Position numbers and translations under genes: made by a program. The notes under the pieces are model-generated. The model was given only the letters and a program-made list of their open reading frames with translations. It ran no database searches and was not told the origin of the DNA. A stretch of 64,000 nt of DNA. Source: Phoenix dactylifera (lineage: Eukaryota > Streptophyta > Magnoliopsida > Arecales > Arecaceae). The stretch covers positions 20,498,493-20,562,492 of the forward strand of contig NC_052395.1 of assembly GCF_009389715.1 (NCBI RefSeq). Reading direction: 5' to 3'. Shown in pieces: positions 38,130 to 49,700 of the stretch; within the stretch, counting starts at the first letter, position 1; every line of letters begins with the position of its first letter.

Positions 38130-41100
38130 CAAGGAATATTTTTTTGTCTAAATAAAACTTCAACCAATCACAATCATCTTAATGATACATTTATCATGGA
38201 CTTAGCTAATATGTACTTGAATCATTATATGTCAAAAGCTATTCAATATTAGGCAAGTCAATTTTAAAAGTTGCTACATATTATAAAATAATTCTAACGA
38301 ACTTATTCCATCAAGCCACATTAAGATGAGTTAGAGATCTTATCCAATCAAGTGATATTAATGATTAGCCATATATCTTATTTAATTAATTAATGTCAAA
38401 ATGAGTCATAGATCTTATCAAGAGATATATTATAGGGAATGTTCCTATTTTTTTTCTCCTTATTTGCAAGAAATATTCGTAAATATATTTGTGAGAAAGT
38501 TCATGTGGTCCTATACCCATAAATAAGGATGCCTAGCCATTGTAAAAAGCATTTTGAATTAATTAAATTTTATAGTTTTATTCTCCATTATTTTATGAGA
38601 GATATTTTTTGTTGCTTCTTCCTCCTACCTTACTACTCCATTATTGGATAGATATTCTTTCTCATGGAGAAAGACCATCATTTATACTACTTAGCCACAT
38701 GGATGTTTATACTTAATTGAAAATTTGTTTATTTCCTGGAGAAATAACTAACTTTTTGGTGCTACTTCATCATAGAATAATGCCATGGGTGCTTATTTTG
38801 TACACATGAAAAAAAAATCCTATGCCATGTGGCATGAGAGGATTGGGGTAACTAATGAAAAATATTGTGATTTATGGTGGTGGTTGTATTTAAGCTATGC
38901 ATCCTGCAGGAACATTTCATGTGCAACAATGGGTGGCAAGAAGCGTTTTCCCTCATGATCTCTAGTTGCAAATAGTTGGTAATTTAGAATTAACAAAAAA
39001 AATAAACTATTAAATCAACCTGTATGTTTTACATGTTGTAGAAATACACACAGTCTTGTCTATTTTTTTTAGCTTTTTCAAATTGCAAAGATTCAAAGGT
39101 AATAAACTATATAATGCCTCAAATACCTTAACTATTCCAAACCAATATTTGAACCTAGATCCCTGGTACAACCACCAAGATACTTACAAACAAGATAACT
39201 TACCCCCTTCTTTATCTCCAAATTTTTCTTAACTCATTATGAATTCATTTTATGTAGCTAGTTTTGAAGCAAAACTTCGCAAGTGTGAATTGTACCTGTG
39301 CATTTTTCACGCACTTCGACCATTTAAAGTGAATGAGTGTTTGGACTGAGCATCTGAATCGTTATTTGAGATGGTTAACTATTTTTTATTGATATAAAAG
39401 TCTCTTAACAAGTTTGCATAGCAGCATCATTGTTTAAAAATTTTGACTTTTATTTATATTGTTTTTTTTAGCTTGGAAGAGGCAAAACCTGAAGAGAGAG
39501 ATTTTCTAAGCATAGCGTTTCCTTTAGCACTAGCATCCATGTGCAACTTGTACTAACCAGGGCATGTGGTCATTAAGAACATAAAACAATCAAAATACAT
39601 AAAAGAATCGTTTTCATTTTGAATCAATCCATAAGCCTTAAGGAAATTAACCTACTTTTCGTCGGTTGTTATAATGAGATATGTTAAAGATTAATTACAG
39701 CTTGTGGAAAGTAGTTAAAGTGTGAATTAATCAAATTATAGACTTCAACGTCAGCCTATACGTCGATTATAGTTTTAGGGATTTGATATTATCAAAAAAT
39801 CAAGAGTATTTAGAAGCCTCAAAACATAGCTAATCTTTAAGAATAAATAAAAGCTCTCTTATGTTGATGTAAGAGACCTGGGTTCAATCGTATTGTCGCT
39901 CCACTTTGTGCAGAGCTTCCAACTATCCTAATTTTCAAAACAAAATAAGTAAAATTAATTAATTAATTGATGCAAAACTCTAATAGTCTATCTAGTTATC
40001 TATTGATAGAAGGAAAGTAGAAATGCACACATATGCCCAATGATCTTTAGATAAACATCAAAACCACATATGAGTTTTAACATATATGTAAGAGTTGTTA
40101 GATATATTTTCCAATGGCTGTGTAAAGCCTAAAATATATCCAAATGCACTATGACCTTTCAACATGGAGGACAAAAGTAAACCTATGGATTGACAATAAC
40201 AAATAAACTTTTGTCTAAGATTTATTGTTCATCATTAACAACACAAAAGAAAAAAAATAAAAGGCAAGGATAAAAATGGGGATGCATCATTTGCCACTTC
40301 CTATTATAACAACTGCAACATAAATTGTTCTACTCAGAAGCCAATCTTACAGTATAGTAGCAAACAATTGTGCTCGTGGAATAAACTGAAAATGGAAATA
40401 ATTGAAACAGCTAACTCTCTAGTATCTGCATTCCTCCTCCATTGAAAGAAAATTCTAAGGTGAGTTTGAATCTTGAATGATATAATTGCAGATACTTAGA
40501 TCAAGATGATGTACCTTGAGGAACAACGCACATAGAAAAAGAATGACCGTCACGTATCTACGATGGCAATTTATGACTTAATCCATCAACTCAAGCCATG
40601 AACGGCCTGCTTTAAGTAGGATCGGATTTGACATAAATAAATTTGAGTTATAAACGAGTCAACCAATATAAGCCTATATATTAAATAAGTCGGATTCAAA
40701 TTTAGTTTTTTTTTTACATGTTTAATAATTAGGCCAAGTCATAACACAACCTATTTATTGTATTTAAGATATGTTTAACCCGTTTAAAACCTACTTAACC
40801 TATTTCTATTCTATTTCTTAACATGTTTAACCTATTTAATCCATTTAGCCTAACTTGATATATTTAACAGATTATATCGGTGGGGTCGGGTTGTCTATTT
40901 AATAAACAGATCATATCTATATCTAAAATTTTGACATGTTTAACAAACAGATCAATTTCGAATTAACAAATATTTGATTCGACCGCATGTGACCCTATCT
41001 AATTGCATAGTACCTACGCTGTTTGGTCGTCATCTCCCGCCGTGAAGCTCGTGCTCGGCGTGTTTATGAACTACTAATCTTGGCAGTGTGAAGCCTCGCA

Positions 41101-41289
41101 AGCGACAGCTAGATGTAGCGTCCTGCAAACGACTAAAGGCTAGAAGGCGACTTCCCAACTCGCAACTTTGGGTCTACGTCCACGAGGATTCCGAGTCGAT
41201 GGATGATAAACATGGGACACGCGTAGAATGAGCCATTCAGTAGCATTTTTACTCTAGTACTAACTTAATTGTGGAAAGCATGGCACATC
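38130..41289. other. AT-rich intergenic DNA, no gene seen
   Basis: Nothing above background was found in either strand. The short string ACCTGGGTTCAATCG at about 39887 resembles a pol III B box but has no matching A box or cloverleaf. Confidence 0.6.
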
Positions 41290-41302
41290 AAATACAGACG
41301 TT

Positions 41303-41764
41303 TTGGAGGGTGGCACGCGGGGAGGCGCGGGTTTTGTTATCCGGGACCCGTGTGCCAGGGTTGTGGCTGCCGGTGGCAGTCAGTTATTTGACACTTCAGT
41401 TCCCAGCGCGGAGCTGACAGCAGCCTGGGCAGGCCTTCGCCATGCCCGGTGTGTCTTACGGGCTAGGTCCATTATCCTGGAGGGTGACTCTGCCACCATT
41501 GTCAGTTGGATCCAGGGGGGTCCAAGGCGTGGCGGGTGTGACCATCCCCTGCTCCGTGACATTTGGGTTATGGCGAGGGATGGATGGGCCTTTCAGGCTA
41601 AGCATATTTACCGTGAAGGTAATGGTGCTGCGGATTGGGTAGCTGCGTATGTAGCTTCTCACTCCGGAGGCACCTTATGGAGTTGCGATGGGGAGCTGCC
41701 TTTGGCACTCCGAGGTATTTTATTTTCTGACTTTATTGGGTGTATCCGGTCTCGTCAGGTCTGA
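41303..41764 (+). pseudogene. LINE reverse transcriptase-like RNase H domain fragment
   Basis: The open frame encodes an RVT_3-type RNase H: GGAGFVIRDPCARVV, an ELTAAWAGL box with the catalytic Glu, EGDSATIVSWI with the catalytic Asp, and a final HIYREGNGAADWVA box with the last Asp. It is the C-terminal end of a plant LINE ORF2 and ends 15 bp before the poly(A) region. No promoter or start of its own is expected. The apparent start codon comes from target DNA or an inner codon. Confidence 0.88.
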
Positions 41765-41802
41765 TCCACCCGCATTAGCAAAAAAAAAAAAAAAAAAAAA
41801 AA
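41303..41802 (+). mobile_element. 5'-truncated LINE (L1-type with RNase H) with poly(A) tail
   Basis: The 500-bp insert is bounded by a perfect 13-bp target duplication AAATACAGACGTT at 41290-41302 and 41803-41815, and ends in a run of A from about 41780. This is the mark of target-primed reverse transcription with strong 5' truncation. The insert is far GC-richer than its surroundings, as expected for a recent arrival. Confidence 0.93.
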
Positions 41803-41815
41803 AAATACAGACGTT

Positions 41816-43200
41816 AGAATATAAGAAACTAGAACATCATGCAAGGTGTTGCAACGTGCTTTCCTGGTGTCATGTGGGAACAGGGCGTTAGTATTGGAAA
41901 ATGCAACTAAATTTGATCGAGCAATATGAACTATAAGAGGCAAGCAACACAAAACGCTACATGAGCTACTTCCATTTTTTTTTTTTTTTTTGAATGTGAA
42001 CTATTTCCAGTAATTGGTATTTGGTAGTAGTAGCTTGCTCTAAGACAGGCAGCAGCACAAAAGAACACATCTCAACTAGTTCCTTCTTGTATTTCGTAAA
42101 ATTGAAGTTTCCAATATTTGTCGGCCAACAACAAGATTGATTGGTCCAAGGATTTTAAAGGGAGATCGCCTGAATTTTACCCGAACACATCATCAAATAT
42201 ACAGAGAAAAACTCCAAGAAAAATAGGAGAAGTGCTAACCTTTCAGGAATCAGGACGCATGAATACCTCACATTCATTGAGCTATGTGCTAACCTTCTCT
42301 CTTTTTTCTCTTTCCTCCTTTTTTCCACTCTCTAATTATTTAAGAAGTGGTTGTTTTCTTTTTTCATCTTTCCATCACAGAGAACTTAGTATTTTTGCAC
42401 TCTTTTTTCGTCTATTTTAAAGTATTATATGTTCTCATAATTTTCCAGTTTTTTATTTTTTAATTGACAACAAATTACTGGAAAGAACCACTTGCCAGCC
42501 ATCAGAACTTCTCAGAATTTGTAACTTGCAACTAAATGACAGTGATTTAATCAATCAATCATCTCAAAATGCTTCTACGATTTTTCAACATCAATCATCT
42601 CCAACACGTCAAATTGAAGGATTTAATTTTTAGCAAAACTAATTTTTTTTTTCCTCCTAAAAAGAGGGTTAAAGCCACCCCACGCTTTAACCCAACTAAT
42701 TCCATTTAGGTGGGAACCCAAGCTCCTAGGCTGATCAAGTCTAAGGCTCAGGGAATCAAGACTTGTATATACATGGGCCAGAAGAAACGTCACCCCTGCT
42801 GAGTAACAAATTCTCAACATCTCATGCAAGTAGCAAGATATAATACCATTCGAGCTCATGATCGACGGTCCAGATGCAGGTATCAATAGCTGTTTTCCTA
42901 CAGATATGAATGAACAATGTGAGGTCTTCATCATTTTCAGCCCATCATCTACCATGTTTATTAATCTTCCTAAAGGATTTCTGGCTATAAGTATTTGAAA
43001 AAAACCAAACCAAAACAGGATTTAGGTAAAGTTGTAAAATTATGAAATGACTCTAACATCAAAGGGTGAATCTTGGAAACGCGGTTTTAAAACCATTAAT
43101 ATTGTTATTATACTATAAAATAAATATTTTTTTATTTTTTGATAAAAATGGGCATTTTTTAGTTTTAATGGTAACCTAACCATTCTAATCTGTCCCAGCT
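41816..43200. other. Intergenic DNA, no gene supported
   Basis: A T-rich head at 42640-42655 followed by CTCCTAAAAAGAGGGTTAAAG could be a reversed poly(A)-tailed short element (about 42643-42960), but no target duplication was found. An (T)17 run is at about 41975-41992. Confidence 0.4.
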
Positions 43201-43470
43201 TGGTGGCGGCATGGATCAGGTGATTGGTTTGTTAATTCAAAAAGAGACAAGTATTGCTTCACATACCCCCATCTCTCTGGCTAAGATGAGTGAAGAACTG
43301 GATATTATGTGCCATTCACAGGACATAGGTGTTTTAAATAGTGCTTTAACGGGTCGTTTGGCTACCTGCAATTCAATTGCATGCAATTTCAATTACAGTT
43401 GCAGTCAGACAATGGGGTTTTATTTAGTCGTCTATAATTGAAAATTGCAAATACAACGCTAGTTGTTTAA

Positions 43471-43665
43471 TTGTTTGATATGGAAAGAAATATAGGCCCC
43501 ATTGGGCATCATTTTCATAATTTTATTAAAAATCATACAATCAAAGATTTTGAGTTTCAACCTTATGATGATAATAAGAATCTGCTGCCTTCTGATTGTT
43601 TAGAGATTAATGAACCGCAGGAAGAACTTAGTGCAGAGCCAAGCCAAATATTGGGTAATCCGTGA
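43471..43665 (+). CDS. Small unrecognised ORF, possible transposon remnant
   Basis: The frame encodes 64 residues with a plausible protein-like composition (MERNIGPIGHHFHNFIKNHT, then an acidic tail). It is 110 bp after the transposon-end-like string GGGTCGTTTGGCTACC (about 43350). I do not recognise the family. It may be the end of a DNA-transposon protein or a chance ORF. Confidence 0.25.
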   Translation: MFDMERNIGPIGHHFHNFIKNHTIKDFEFQPYDDNKNLLPSDCLEINEPQEELSAEPSQILGNP

Positions 43666-43827
43666 GATGGATATTTTGCATTGACTTCTTTTCTTTATGA
43701 AATTGTTGAGGAGCTGGTTGTTTTATTTTGTATTTGAGCAAACATAAATGTTGCATCTTATATTTTTGTTGCTACTACATCAACAATATAAAAAAGGGGG
43801 AACAATGTAAAGTTTAGATAGGATATT

Positions 43828-44095
43828 AACTGTGTACAAGCCTTGATTAATAGTGTGCCAAAATATATTATGTGCATACCAGGCTAGATTAATTGTATTC
43901 AAACCTTATTAAACTGTGTACCAAGCTTACTTAATTGTGTGCCAAAAGACTTAACAGTGTGCTAGAAAGACTTAACTATGTGCCAGGCTATATTAACCGT
44001 GTTCCAAGCTTACTTAACTGTGCGCCAGAAAGACTTAACTGTATGCCAGGCTATACAAAGTGTATGACAAGCCTTATTAAATTATGTACATACAA
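43828..44095. repeat. Minisatellite of about 21-bp units, about 12 copies
   Basis: Degenerate units approximate TGTGTGCCAAGCTTACTTAAC and run head to tail. Because 21 is a multiple of three, the array reads as a seven-residue repeat (pattern LNCVPGY / LNCAPER) in an ORF at 43935-44135, which is a by-product of the repeat. Confidence 0.85.
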
Positions 44096-44198
44096 ATATG
44101 TTAAACAATTTTTCATCTGTGTGATTTTTATTTGAAAATTTAGTAATTGTTTAACCAATTTTATCACCTAACTAGAGAATTTGTTAGAAAGATAAATG

Positions 44199-44520
44199 GT
44201 CATTGGGAGGGTAAAAAATTAATTTACGCTAATAATTATAATAATTTATACCTTTATTATTGTACTATACTATAAATATAATATTATATTATATTATATC
44301 ATAATACATTAATATGTTATATTAAATAATTTAATATTATGTTATATTATACCACAGTCATCTCGGAAGGATGGAAAATTAATTTATGCAAATAATTATA
44401 ATATTTTATACCTTTATTATTGTATTATACTATAAATATTAATATATTATATTATATTACAATACATTAATATGTTATGTTAAATAATTTAATATTATAT
44501 TAAATTATTATGCTATAGTA
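44199..44520. repeat. Two tandem copies of an AT-rich 160-bp unit
   Basis: The string AATTTACGCTAATAATTATA at 44221 recurs with small changes at 44381, and the sequence that follows each stays similar for over 120 bp. Further ATATTATA-rich DNA follows to 44640. Confidence 0.85.
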
Positions 44521-44832
44521 TATAATATTATAATACTATATTATAATAATAATATATTATATTTAGTAATATTATACTATATCATATATTTATATATTAA
44601 TACATATTATATTTTATTATGCTTTGTTGTATAATACTATGCAATGTCCTTTATTGTCATTTTGTCATACCAAAAGTACTTTTCAGTTGTTTACCAAATA
44701 AATGTTAAAGTTTCACAATACTTTAGAAATATAGCTACCAAACAGCAAACAACCTTTTATAAAAGCTCTACTACCAATAGCTCTGCCAAACAAGACCATA
44801 GTTACATTATAATGGAGTCAGTTAGGTGAACC

Positions 44833-44849
44833 ACCCCCCCCCCCCCCCC
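44833..44849. repeat. Poly(C) tract
   Basis: A run of about 17 C is followed by mixed CT. A similar run of 17 C joined to about 21 A lies at 45936-45973. Both are AT-rich-region homopolymers and could hold length errors. Confidence 0.8.
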
Positions 44850-46289
44850 TCCCCTCTCCCCCCATGTCGGAAACAATGAATTATTCATGTTTTCTAATGT
44901 AATATAATATTTATAATATTATTTTTGAAATTATAATGAAAGAATAATATTACTATTAAACTATTGTTGGATTAGTATAAGAATAATTAGTATAGTAATT
45001 ATGGAAAAAAATAATTTGATATATAATAATTAGACATATTATTTATCATAAGCATTGTAATAACTGATATTACATTTTTCTTATTCAATTATAACTATTA
45101 TTGTAATATTATATATACATCTAATATTATTCTAATTTTCTAATAAAATTAACATAATATATTTTGTTGCAATTATACATTATTTTATTATATTATATTA
45201 TCATAATGTATTTTTCTAACATCTCTCTTTTGTTATCTAATTCTCATGCCCATGTAGATCAATCTAAAGAAAATATTAGGGTTCATTTCATTGTGGGTAA
45301 CCCAGCATGAAAAAAATAAATTCCATATAATATTACCATATTAAAGAGGATAAACCACATATATTTTATTAAGAGAGAAGGTAAAATAACTACCACTATG
45401 AGGATGGTATTTTTTTCATGCCAGATTATTGAATGGAAGTAATTTAAAATTATCATTGCTTGATAGAAACGCCCCCATCTTTTTTTACTGAGATCTATAA
45501 ATATCATTACTTGAATTGTTTATTCAAAAGCATTATTTAAAATTTTGTAATATTCACATATAAGATGATTACCTCTAACCAAATATAGTATTTTTTTCAA
45601 TACCATTTTGCGGAGTAATTTTTCCACTAATAAAATATGGAAAATTTATTTTTTTCCTGCAACCATGTTTCAAGGTAAATAATTTTAGGAATCGTAAAAT
45701 TGCCCCATAACCTGACATACCCTAACCAAACAAACCCTTAAAGAAATAATCTAAATTTAGTATAGAAATGCAGGATATCAAGGAACTTGTATCATTGATT
45801 CAAGGGAAAATAGCCAAAATGTCACAAGAGAATATACTAACTAGAAGGAATTATTTGGAATTTAGTTGCATTGATTCAAGTAATTTAAGGTATTTGGATT
45901 TATTTGGAATTTAGTTGTTACATAGTACTATCCATCCCCCCCCCCCCCCCCCAAAAAAAAAAAAAAAAAAAAATCAAGATATCAAAATTATATCCATTTT
46001 GAACTATCATGTGAATCTAAAATAACTATACTCGATTTCAGATTTCCTCCAACCAATTGAAGTGAATTAAATCAGAGATCATGCAGCCATCTAGGAAACC
46101 TTAATAGTTCCACTAAATTCTTTGAAGGTATTTGAAGTACTTACTAGATTAAAGTTTATCCCATTGAAATAAGGTTTCTTAGATGTTTATAATAAGACAA
46201 TCCAATCAGGATCAACTTTTCAACTGACTCCTCGTTTGGTAGGTTAGTTAGCAAGTATTTTAGGACAAATGTAAGTATTACCAGAGTTT

Positions 46290-46705
46290 TCCGCATGCAA
46301 ACTCTCATAAATATCCAAAATTACAAGTATACCCTCAGAATTTCACTATTTATGATTATATTTAATTTTTTCCGTTTTGTATGTCTACCTTACAATCAAC
46401 ATGTCATCTAATACCATGAAAAATAAGCTATTTAAAATTAAAATTACTAAAATATCCTTAATGAGTAAACATAAAAAAATAATTTATAATGGCATACATC
46501 TAAATAGTAAATTTGTGAGATATTTATAAGCGTATATTTGAAAAAAACAATTAACTAACATAATACTTAAACTAACATGGCCTTGCGACTGCGACGCTGA
46601 GGACAAACGTGTAATGAGAAATAAGAGTATACATATAAATAGTGATTTTATAAGAGTATACATGTAATTTCAAATATTTATAAGGTATACAAGTGAAATG
46701 CCTTT
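46290..46705. repeat. MULE-related MITE, relative of the MULE end at 14051-14364
   Basis: The order of motifs matches the MULE sub-end: ATATCC...TATACCCTC, then CATGTCATCTAATACC, AAAATTACTAAAATATCC TTAATGAG, and GGCATACATCTAAATAGTAA. It ends in repeated GTATACAT...AAATAGTGATTTTATAAG strings. It encodes nothing and is much diverged. The ends are not exact. Confidence 0.6.
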
Positions 46706-46785
46706 ATTATTAAAAAAATGGAGGAGAAAAAAGAAACAACCTAATAATAAATGCTCAGTTCTTGCGTCTCTAGTAATTCACAGCA

Positions 46786-49700
46786 TCACAGTCTCAGCAA
46801 ATTTGATATGGGCTGCCATCCCAAAAACCACGGTTTCTTGCTTGCTGGCAGTGCAAAATTCAGCTCAAACATCTCTTTGGCGATGTTTCCTCCCTCGCAG
46901 AAACCCACCAATCTCGCCACTATATCAGCACTTTCCTCAATGTGTGCTGGATCGTTTGGATCCGCCCATAGCTTGTTCACCAGCTGAAGCTTCCTTTGCT
47001 TCCCTTCAAGGGGAACTTGCCATTTGGTATAGAGCAGCTCTCTTTCCTCTTCTGTCAAACGTGAGTTAACCCTCCTGGAAAGAAATTCTCTTTCCTGCCT
47101 CAGTGCTCTTATACTGCAATTTAGAGGGGGAGATGGCTGTTAAATCACTAATATACGATCAAGATCGGTAAACAGTTTGCCGTTAAAGATTAAATGATAC
47201 AGATAACTGCTTAAAAGTTTACTCAAAATACTCCAATACCTTGATGGCAGAGAAACAGGAGGCTCATCTCCAGTATGAGCTGGGCTTGCATTGCCAACTT
47301 CCGCGAAATGCTGCTGCAGCCAGGTCAATCTCCTAAGCTCCACCTCAATATATATCTGATCTGCCTGATCACCTCTAAATAACAAGTAGAACTGCGACCG
47401 ATGTATTATTGATACATGACAAATATGCCACAGTTGAATAATCTGCTGCATTTGTTCCTTGTAGACAGAATCCCATGTATCAGGGGAGCTCTGTAATTCT
47501 GATATATTCTCATCAGCCTCTGCTGCTACGTCGTGCCCTGCAGCCTCATTTACTTCTAATTCCAACACCTGACGACATTATGTCACAAAGCAAAGGTATA
47601 AACATGCTAGCTCTATAAAGAAGATCAAAATGAAGCAGTATGAGAAAAGGAATCCATACCTGGCACACAAGAAGCTGCTTTTGGTACTGAAGTTTGGCAA
47701 CACGTTCTTTCAGCTCGGTGACGTACGCTCTTATGCTCCTTACATTTTCCTCTGCAGCATTTTGGAACATTTTCTGCATTTTTTTCATGTTCACAGAACT
47801 GGAACGTCCGTAGCATGGTGTGCCTTCCCTGGACGTTGCGTCGCTGCCAGCTTCGCTTTTGGTTGGAGTAGCTTTCTCAGATCCTGAAAAGGTCTCATGG
47901 GATACTGTATCATTCTCTGGAGCCTTGTTCTCCACTTCGGACTCTAATATCTTCCGGGAAGAAGAGAGAGGAGAGCACGGTGCTCTTATAAGATGCGGTC
48001 GGTTGACGTTGTTGCTTGAGGTCAGAGGAAGCATCTTCTTCTTCTTCGATTGACTCTTCGAGGACTTTGGAGTGGTTTCGTTAGGCTGCAAGTTGTTCGG
48101 AAGAGACATCACTAGCCTATCTAAAGATTTCTGGACATTTTCCAGCTGCTGCTCGAGGTTGGCAATGGTACTGCCCTGTGAATGAAGTCGCGTTATCTCT
48201 TCTTTAAGGTTGGCTCCAGCACTTTGCCTGGTGACCACATCTTCGATGTTAACCTCTTTAGTCAGAGATCTAATTGCACGCATCTCCTTGATCTCTGCCT
48301 GAAGTTTGGCGACGGTCTCAGCAGCATCTTGATTCCCCAGCCTGTGGCAAGCCACCTCTTTCTGCAGCACTTCGAGTGCTCGGTGTGCTTCCTCTCCAAG
48401 CTGCTCTTGTAATTGTTCGAGCTTGCGAATTTCATGCACAAGCATGAAAGGAGAAGCTGATGACTGCCTCATTGTGTCTCTCATCCTGTCACCTTTTCCA
48501 TGCCCCTTGTCACCATTGCATGGTGATGGGCTAGAAAAGGTGAGACACTTGGCCACTTTTTGGCAAGGTGATGACTCAAATGGATTCGAACCCTGGAGAG
48601 TGATAGGAGAAAAGAACTTCAAGATAATGCCAACTACCAAAGGAGCTGAAATGAAAATGCTAGTGTAAGGGGAAAGTGATTCATTCCCTTACCATCTGAT
48701 ATGCACTAAATTTCCCTCGCAGTTCATTCAGTTGAGACTGTGCAAGGTCTCTTTGCCGTTTCAGTTCTTCCATTTCCATTTCCATCTGCTTATCACCAGT
48801 TAACAAGGTATATGACCGACCCATTAATCTAGAGCTCCTTTGTCTCACACTAATGATACTAATGATTGTTTGTATCTTCAAATGCAAGAAATTTTCAAAT
48901 TTGACATTCATTAATTTTACCTCCTTAATCTTCAACTCCTTTTCCTTTAGAAGGGCTTCCGAACACGCAGAAGGATCTGGGGTGCATCGTTCTGCTTCAA
49001 GTCTGGCAACTACATCCTGCAGATGCTTGACCATTTGTTTGTCTGACACAACCTGATTGACCAAAAGGTCAGTTGCACAATTTATCAACAAAAAACATGA
49101 TACAATACAGCAACAGAAGCAGCAGCAACAACAACAAAAAACCAACCAGCAGATCTCACTTTATTTTGACTCTTACCATGTTAACGTGTGCAGTATTTGT
49201 AACTTCTTTGGCACAAGTTGCAAAATGGAGAGTATTGCGAGATTGGTCTACATGACTTTGTGCTGGACTCATGGTACATATGATAGCAGTTCTTGCATTT
49301 CCACCGAGAGAAAGCTGCAGTATACGTGTTAGCTTTGAATCCCTGTAGGGTATATGGCCGCTTCTTTTCCCAACACTGCAAGGTGAAAGTCAGTGGCATT
49401 AGAGAACCAGTTTTAAAAATGTTCAAGACAGCCATAAGCAACAATTTTTAGCAAGAGTCAACTTTATAACATTTAAGATCATGATAGTTTAAAAAGAGCT
49501 TTATACAAGTGGTTTGTGCGTGTACAATTCTCTAAGACATTATGAGGCAAAAATGTGGTGCGACAACTATGTGATTCAGACAAGAAAGAAAGAAAGTGAT
49601 ACTGCAGCTTATGGCACTAATAAGTTTATTAAACAATATGATTAAGACAAATATAGAGGAATCAGGAAAGTTATTCTTAAGCAGATGAGGTAAGAGATGT

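Noticed and set aside
39840-39920. Possible tRNA or SINE from a GGTTCAATC B-box-like string
   Set aside because: No A box at the right distance, no cloverleaf and no target duplication.
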